Shown here: piece by piece, positions 28,101 to 37,100 of the stretch
Layout: the number at the start of each line of letters is the position of its first letter
Numbering within the stretch: the first letter of the stretch is position 1
Assembly: GCF_000152725.1 (NCBI RefSeq)
Contig: NZ_CH724131.1
Location: 3,313,648 to 3,377,647, forward strand
DNA: 64,000 nt
Direction: 5' to 3'
Source: Pseudooceanicola batsensis HTCC2597
GTDB lineage: Bacteria > Pseudomonadota > Alphaproteobacteria > Rhodobacterales > Rhodobacteraceae
The notes under the pieces: model-generated
What the model was told of the DNA's origin: nothing
Seen by the model: only the letters and a program-made list of their open reading frames with translations
Databases searched by the model: none
Made by a program: the position numbers and the translations under genes

Positions 28101-31100
28101 GACAATCCGGTGGTGACGCTGGAAACCATCGACGAGGCGGGTCTGGAGGTCGAGGTTCCCGACAATTTCGAATACCTCGCGGCGGCCAGTTTCGACATCC
28201 AGGGTGGAGAGCTAAACGGCCCGGTCCAGTTCGGGGCCAAGGTGGATCCCTCGCTCGCCCAGGAAGGCGACGAGGTCGCCTTCCTCGTGCAGGACGACCT
28301 GACCATTCCCTCGGGCGGCAAGTACGGCAAGATCTGGCGGCTTGTCGACACCGGGCGCGTGGATGCGCAGGGCGTGGCGCGGACGGCCTCGCCGCCCTAT
28401 CCGGGCCTGACCGAAAAGGGCAACGTCCTTGTCACCAAGATGAGCCGGCCGATGCTGGACGGGTCGCTGACCATCCCCTATGTCGCGCGCGGCTTCTACG
28501 CGGTCGCGGCGGGTGTGGCGATCGGCTTTGCCGTCGGCGCGGCGACGGGCGGTGTCGCGGGCGCGGCCCTCGGCGCGGCCCTGGGCGGCGCGGCCGCGGG
28601 CTTCGGTACGTTCCTCGCCTTCAAGATGGATTCGGCCGTCCAGAAGATCGACACCTATACCTCGTATATCGAGGAATACACCGGCGCATCCGGGGGCGCC
28701 GCCGAGGATGCCTTCCAGGCCAAGTGGGAGCATTTCGTTGCCGACGTTCCGACCGCGCCCGACAACCTCGACGGGCGTCTCAACATCACGCCGACCTATC
28801 CCACACCGCCCTCCCACCCGGCGCCGGGCGAGGATCCCAGCATCACCAGCGCCGAGGTCGTGCGCGGCGACGATGGAAGCCTCGTTCTGCGGATCGAGGG
28901 CGCCAACATGTACTACGGCCCGGAAGACGCGAACGGCGCCTCCTTCGGCAACGACATCATCCACACGCGCCTGCGCCTGCAGTTCGCGGGCGGCAGCCGG
29001 TACATCATGGGCACCGAATATGCCGACACCTTCCTCTACAACGGCGACACCCGGGGCGGCACGCTCGAGGTCGCAATTCCCAACGACGTCCTGCTGACGC
29101 AGGCGGACATCTATTTCGAACGCCCCGATCCGGGCAACCGCCCCGCGACCTCGGGCGATCCCGCGGTGACCGGCGGCTGGTACGCCCCGACCGGCGGATC
29201 GACATCGGGCAAGATCAACGTCAAGAACACCCGCGGCTACGGTGCCGTCGGCGGCTCGAAATACGTCGGCGACGCGAACCAGACCATGTTGCAGATTTTC
29301 GATGTGGTCGCGGCCAATCTCGAGCAGGGGACCGGCGACGGCGGCTCCGGCCTGGGAGGCGCGCCCGAAGTCGCGGAACTGGTGGCGGATGTCATGCTGC
29401 TCGACGGGGACGACCCGCTCACGGCCTGGCCCAACGACGTGCTGATGGCGCCTGACCTCTCGGCGGCCTATGTCGCGACGAACAAGGGCATCGCCATCGT
29501 CGACATGCTGACGCTGCAGCAGTTCGACACCGATCCAAACGCTTCGGGCGTCAACATCATCAACATCCCCGGCGGCGTCGACACGATCGCCCTGAGCCCG
29601 TCCCGCGACCGTCTGTTCGCCGGCGGGCAGGGCAAGCTCTATGTCATCGACAACCGTCCCGGGTCCGCAAGTTATCTGCAGCCGATGGCCATCAGCCTGC
29701 CGATCAACGACGCGGACGCCGTGGCCCGCATGATGGGCCGTGTCAACGATCTTGCGGTGACGCCGGACGGCAAGAAGGTCTATGTCGCCGTGCCCTACAA
29801 TTCGTCCTTCGGCGAGGACGGCTGGGCGCGCGGACCCGGCAAGGACGGCAAGATCTTCGTGGTCAACGTTAATCCCGCCAACGCTCCGGACGGACCCGAG
29901 CCGAATTCGAGCTATCACACCGTTATCGCCCAGCTCAACGGCTTCAACGAGCCCTGGGATATCGAGGCGACCTCGGATCCGACCAAGCTGGCCTTCACCT
30001 CGCGCGGCGAGCTGCGCGACGGTTTCCACATCATCGACGTGTCCTCGAACGGCGACACGGCGGGCAGCTACTCGGCCAGCGTCCGGTCGCTGCGCTCGAC
30101 CTCGTCCGAACCGGGCGACGTGCGCGCGCCCCTGCAGCTGAACGAGGGGGCGGTCGGCGTCAAGTACACCGGATTTGTCTTCAACACATACTTCCACGCG
30201 CCGATACTGATCGACGACTACGCCAAGATCAGTTCCCAGGACTACGACCTCGACATCCGCAACGCGGCCGGCCTCGCGATCGCCGGCGATCTCTCCTACG
30301 CCTATGTCGCGGATTACGACCTGTCGCGCTATCTGCTCGTCGGGGACCCGGTCTACGCCTACGAGCTCGAGCGCCGCCACAACCTCGGCAACAACATCGG
30401 CATCATCCGCAATCCCTTCGATCTGACCACCGGCGAATACGAGGAGATGGGGATCGACGCCGAATGGGGTCGTGCCGCGCATGTGGCATCGACCACCCCG
30501 ATCCCGGATCAGTTCCTTCAGGACATCGCCCTGCGGCCCGATGGCTCCCAGCTGTTCGCCAATTTCCGCAAGACCGGACAGCTCGTCACGCTCAACACCG
30601 AAAAGCTGCACGAGGTGATCGAGGACCTCGTCGAGCTAGACGATCTCAGCAAGACGCGGGAGCTGCCGATCGACCTTGAATATACGGGGCTTCTGGACCC
30701 GCTCAATCCCTTCGCCACACCCGAGATCCGCGAGGGCCTCTACGATCCCGGCATCGATGTCGTGACGTGGGGCCGCGGGCTGGATGTGCAGAACGAGGCC
30801 GGACTGGACCTCGTGCGCCCCATCACCGAGACGCAGGTCAATGGCGAGGGTCGCGAGGACATGCTGACCTTCGAGGTGCATCTCGATCCGGGCAAGATCG
30901 ACCGGACCTACTGGAGGATGGACCTCTACGTCAGCACGCAGGAGCCGGGCCACGGTCTCTTCCCCGACGATCCGTACCGGGCGCGCAGCTTCTTCTCGGC
31001 GCATTCCAACCCGAGCGAGCAGAGCGACTATCATCGCTACCGCCTGATCAGCAGCGTCGACCAGATCGGGCGCAACGCCTTCCGCTCGGGCTATTACTAC

Positions 31101-34100
31101 GAGCTGAAGGAAGACGGCACGGTCGCGGTCGAGCGCAAGCTGACCCAGGAGGAGGTGAGCAACGGAACCCCGGTCGAACACGCCGTCATCATCAAGGCCT
31201 CGGAGGGTCTGACGCGGGCGCTGACGGGCAGCCAGGAATACTTCTGGGGTGTCGACATCACCGATGTCGGCCTGCGCGAGGATGCCTCGTTCACCACGCC
31301 CGCCGTGGTCGAGGAAAACCTGCCGTTCTCGGCCGTGAACGTCGTGACGCACGGGTTCCAGCCCTTCGCCCTGTCGCCAGATTACGGCAACACCATGCTG
31401 AGCGAGGACAACCTCGCCAGCTGGCTCCAGATGGGCCATATCCTGACCGAGGCCTCCGGCGGGGGGATCGTGCTGGTCTACAACCGCCAGACCGGCAACT
31501 GGCACAAGTACGACGAGAACGAATCCGACGGGAACAAGATCTCGCAGATCGCCTACACGCCGACCTCCGAGGACCGGGGCAAGGCGATCACGCTGGTGCT
31601 CGACTGGTACCGCGAGAGCAACATCTCCGACAGCGGCTTTGCCGAAGCGGCGGCGGACGCTTTCTTTGCCTCGATCTACAACCTCGACAGGGATACGGGC
31701 GGCGCGATCTTCAAGAGCCCGCTGCACTTCATCGGCCACAGCCGCGGCACGGTGGTGAACTCCGAGATCATCCAGCGCCTCGGCGTGCACGTGCCCAAGG
31801 ATGCCGGCGGCCAGGCGCTGAACATCCACATGACCTCGCTCGATCCGCATGACTTCAATCAGAAGTCGCTGAATGTCCGGCTCCAGTCTCTGGTCGAGAA
31901 CTGGATCTCGGCGGCGAAAGCGGTGGCCTATGCCTCGGCACTGATCAACCCGGCCGTCGCGGCCAAGGCGATCCGCGTGCTCAACGGGCTGTCCACCTTC
32001 ATCCAGACGATGCAGACGCTTGCGGATCTGGTGGGTCTCCAGACCCGGGTCCTGCCGTTCGCGGACTTCAAGGACCCGAACGTCCAGGTCTGGAAGAACG
32101 TCACCTTCGCCGACAACTATTATCAGTCGGTCGCGAACGAATCCGTCGACCTGTTCCAGAACCCCGACGCCAACTGGATCCCCGACACGACCCCCAACGG
32201 CACCAAGATCCCGACGATCAAGGACGACGCCTTCGCGACCCCGGCCAGCCAGGCGTTGCAGACCGGTGTGCCGGACATCGAACTGCACTTCACGCCGGCC
32301 GGAGTGCCCGGCTTCATCGAGGACGATTTCGCCGCCACCGCCCATTCGCGCCCGATCTCGTGGTACATGGGCACCGCGGACGTCAATTCGCTCTACGTGG
32401 GCTCCGCCGCGATCCCGCGGTCCCTCGGGGACGAGGGTATCGCGCTGAACCTGCCCGACGAGCCGAGCGGCTTCGCCTCGCTCATCGAACTCTTCGGCGA
32501 GGAGTTCACCAAGCAGCCCTGGTACGGCGTCGATCCGGTGGCATTCGGCGGCACCTGGGGATCGGTCAAAACCCATTTCCAGAGCTACTTCAGCAAGGCC
32601 AACAGCGGGCCGGTCGACGGCAATGTCACGACCTCGACCCGGACCGAGGCCATCGGCTCGGGCTGGTATTTCTCGACCGTCGCCGGCGCGCCGGAACTCC
32701 GGCCGGACACGCCGGGCCTGCCGCGTACCAAGCTGGATTTCGACAATACCGAGGTGCCGCGGCCCAAACTGCCGGCGGGCCAGAGCTATCCCGCCGTCCC
32801 CTCGGTCTTCAACGGAGACTTCCAGCAGGGCACCCGGCACGCCATGTCGGAATACGCGCGCTGGCTGATCAAGTCCGCGGCGAGCAAGCTGATCGACCGC
32901 TACGGACGGGCCGAGGACGTGCCCCTGGACGAGGCCGTGGCCGAGGTCGTCACCCCGCCCAAGAGCTTCACGCAGCGTATCGACGCCATCAACGCCTTCA
33001 TCCCCGACCTGCCGCCCGAGCTTGGCCGCTTCCCGCTCAACCACGAGTTGCCGGGCTGGTCGATGCACGGCGGCATCCAGGAAGGCCCGAGCGGCCTGTC
33101 CGGCGAGGACGAGGGCCGGTCCTACACCTTCAACATCTTCGAGAACACCTTCATCGGCGGCCCGGTCGACGTGACCGGCCTGTTCCTCGTGAACACGTCG
33201 CTCACCGGGAACCTGATGGACATCGCGGGCTTCGCCTTCGAGACCGCGTTCAAGCTGATGTTCGACAAGATCAAGGAGAAGCTGACCAACTCGATCGGGA
33301 TGGATTCCACCGAGACGGGAAGCTATCTCGAAGGTCAGTTCGCCAAGGCCTTCGGCGGCACCAAGCAGGCCGACGGCTCGATCGGGCGGACGCGCGACGA
33401 CGGCACGATCGAGACCCTGATCTCGGCCGACGATCTCACCACGCTGGTCGCCCAGGGGGTCACCACCTTCATCGACGAACGCACCGTGATGCTGAAGATG
33501 GCGCAGCTCTTCGACGGTCTGCTGACCGCGATGCTCAACGTGCCGGTGATCAAGAGCAATCTGAAGGCGGTCGACAACGGCGGCCTGTTCAGCAACATCA
33601 ACAACATCGGCAAGCTGGCCACGCTCCTGTCGTCCGAGGACAATTCCGACGATGCCAAGGCAGCCCGCAAGGCGGCCATCGACGATGCGTCGAACTTCCT
33701 CGCGAAGAACCTGAACGTCATGCTGGCGCATTGGTTCGGGATCGACACGGCGCCGGACTTCAAGCTGATCATGGCCTCCAAGGCCACGCTGGTGAACCTG
33801 ATCGAACGGGTCCTGCCGTCCGAGCCGCTGCCGCTGGTGAACAAGTCGCTCAGGGACATCGTGAAGGGCATCCTCGATACGCTGCCGGCACCGGAAAGCG
33901 TGACGCACAACCGGATGTACATCCCCGCGGGCATGCAGTCGGTCGAGCTCGACGCCTTCCTGCCGATGAACACCGAAGACAACCTGACGATGACCGTCAC
34001 CTTCGAAGACATCGACGGCAACACCGGCAGCTCGCAGGCCGTTCTGCAAGAGGGCATCTTCTCTTCCCAGACGGTGCGCTTCGCAATCCCGAGCGGCTTC

Positions 34101-37100
34101 GCCGGCAAGGTCGCCAACATGACGATCTCGAACAGCGGTCTGACGACCGAGGTGCCTCCGACCAACGGGCTCGAGGATCAGCTGCGCATGATCGACGAGT
34201 TCGCCTCGCTCGGGGATGTCTTCTCGACCATGATGCTGATCGACAACGTCCGTTTCTCGAGCGACACGGCCTTCCAGAACGCCGAAGCCGAGGGCGCCGG
34301 CGGGGGTGTCGCCCTCACCGTCGAGGCGGCCGAGGCGCTGGCCGAGATCGCCAGGGGGATCTGGGCGGACAGCGGACTGGTGCCGAGCCTTCTGCACCAC
34401 CTCGACGACCTGGAAATCACGGTCGGCGACCTGGATGGCACCGCGCTGGCCCACGTGGTGGGCAGCAGGGTCACCTTCGATGCGACTGCCGCGGGGCACG
34501 GCTGGTTCGTGGACGCCACGCCACTGGACAACGAGGAATTCGAACAGGGGGCCGAGGATCACGTCTTCACTGCCACGGTCGGCGATCTGGCGGAAGACCG
34601 GATCGACCTGCTGACGGTCATGCTGCACGAGATGGGCAATGCCATGGGGATCGACGATCTCCAGGATCCCTCGGCGCCGGGTTACACCATGACCCCGATC
34701 CTGCCCACGGATCTGCGGCGCCTGCCGTCGAACACGGATATCCGCGACTTCACGCTGCCCGATACCCCCGAGGAACTGAACCCGACGGGGCCGGTCCAGC
34801 AGACCGCCACGGGCGAAGACGGGGACACGACCACACCGACGGGCCCGATCTACGACGTGCTGACCGGCGATCCCGAACAGTTCACCAACGGGCGTTTCAC
34901 GACCGGCCTCGCCGGCTGGACAACCTACGGCGATGTCACGCCGCAGGACGGCGCGGCCGCCCTGCGCGAGACGCTGGTGCCGATGTCCGGCCTTGCCCAG
35001 ACCTTCGCCCTGCCGACGGAAGCGACCGGCCTGCAGTTCACGCTCCGCGACCTCGCGCTGAACCAGTCCGACGGCTCCGCGCCCGACGCGCTGGAAGTGG
35101 CGCTGCTGAACGCCCGGACCGGGGCCGCGGTACTGGCTCCGATCGCGGCGCTGAGCAATACCGACGCGCTTCTCAACATCCAGCCGGACGGCACGATTCA
35201 TGCGGCGGCAGGCGTCACCCATGTCATGACCGGCGGCGACCTGATCGTCACCGTCGATCTTTCCCAGCTGGCCGAGCGTCCCGACGCGCTGCTTCTGGGG
35301 TTCGACCTGATCGGCCTGGGGGCTGCCGACAGCTCGGTTCTGGTCGACGACGTGCGGCTGCTCGGGGTCGGGTCCAACACCGCTCCGATCGCGGTCGACG
35401 ACACCGCCACCACCGACGAGGACGTATCGGTCGCGATCGACCTGCTGGCGAACGACTCCGATGACGAGGGCGATCCGCTGATCGTCGAGATCATCGAGGG
35501 CCCCGCCGCCGGCACGCTGACCGCACAGCCCGACGGGACCTATACCTACACGCCCGATCCCGATGCCAACGGCACCGACAGTTTCACCTATCGCCTGGAC
35601 GACGGCCTGCTGGAAAGCGCCACCGCCACGGTCTCGATCACCGTCAACCCGGTGAACGACGATCCCCTTATCGGCGATGTCGCGGACCGGACGCTGACCG
35701 CGGGGGACCAGCTGGCGCTGACCGTCACCGCCACCGACGCCGACCCCGGGGATAGGCTGACCTTCTCGCTCGGCGAGGCGCCGGAGGGCGCCACAATCGA
35801 CCCCGAGAGCGGCGACCTCGATTGGGACAGCACCGGCTTTTCCGGCGAACAGGGCTTTACCGTGGTCGTCCGCGACGATGCCGGCGGCTCGGCCGAGCTG
35901 AGCTTCATCGTCACCGTTCTGGACGACACCATCGACCGCACCGCCTCGGTCGCCCTTCAGGCCGGCCCGGTCGTGGCCGGGCCCGGCCAGATCGTGCAGG
36001 AGCCCGGACCGGCGATCACGGGCGTGCCGCTGTCGCTGACGGTCGATGCCGGTGTGTCGCAGATCATCGTCGCGCTCGGCCTCGACGGCGATGTGTTCGA
36101 GATTGACGGCGCCGTGACGGGTGCCGGGGCCCGCACCGGCGACACGGTTGAGCTGCTGGGACTGGACCGGCTCCGCATCACCCTTGCCAGCCCGATCGCG
36201 GCGGGCACCTACGAACTCGCCGATCTGGTGCTGCGTGTCCGCGACGCCGCCCCCTACGGCAGCCTGCAGGACGTCACCGCGGAGGTGACCGAGGTGGACG
36301 GCGTGGCGATCGCCTCCGACGTCGCGACCATGACCGTGCTCGTCGGCTACATCGGCGATATCGATGGCGACGCGATGCTGACGTTCAGCGATCTCGGCGT
36401 CGCCAACCAGTTCCACGTGGGGCAGTATACCACCCTTGTCGCCTGGCAGGGCGGGATCGATCCGCTGCTGATCGGCGACGTCGATGGCGACGGGGCGATC
36501 ACCGGTTTCGACGCCAGCCTGATCGGGCAGGAGGCCTTCGGCATCGACGTGGACGCGATCCCGGACGTGCCGGACCTCGCGGTGACTTTCGATGCGTCCC
36601 ATCCGGGCGCGTCGGCGCTGGAGGTCACGGACCCGTTCAGCGCCTTTGACCCCGTCCTCTTCGAACCGACCGAAAGCGTCGAGGAGACCCCGTTGGGTGG
36701 CTTCGGAGCGGTCGGCGGCGCCCCGGGCGGTTTCGCCGGCTTCGACCCCGCGAACGGCTTCGGAGCCGCCGCCGAAGATACATCCGGTTTCGGCGGGTTC
36801 GGCCAGCCGCTGGGCGCCGGTTCTTTCGAACCCTCGGGCTTCGGCGACACCAGCCCGACAACCTTCGGAACGTCTTCCACCGAGACGACGAACTTCGGTG
36901 GCTTCGGCTTCGTGGCGCTTCCGCGTTCCGGCACCGGCAATCCGGCCGCGACCCACGAGATCGACATCCCGCTGGTCATCGAAAGCGACGGCGGCCTCTC
37001 GGAAATGGTGCTCGCCATCCACTACGACACGGACACGGTGTCGATCCGCGACGTCATGTTCGGAGCCGACCTGCCGCGCTCGACCCAGGTTGAGATGTCG

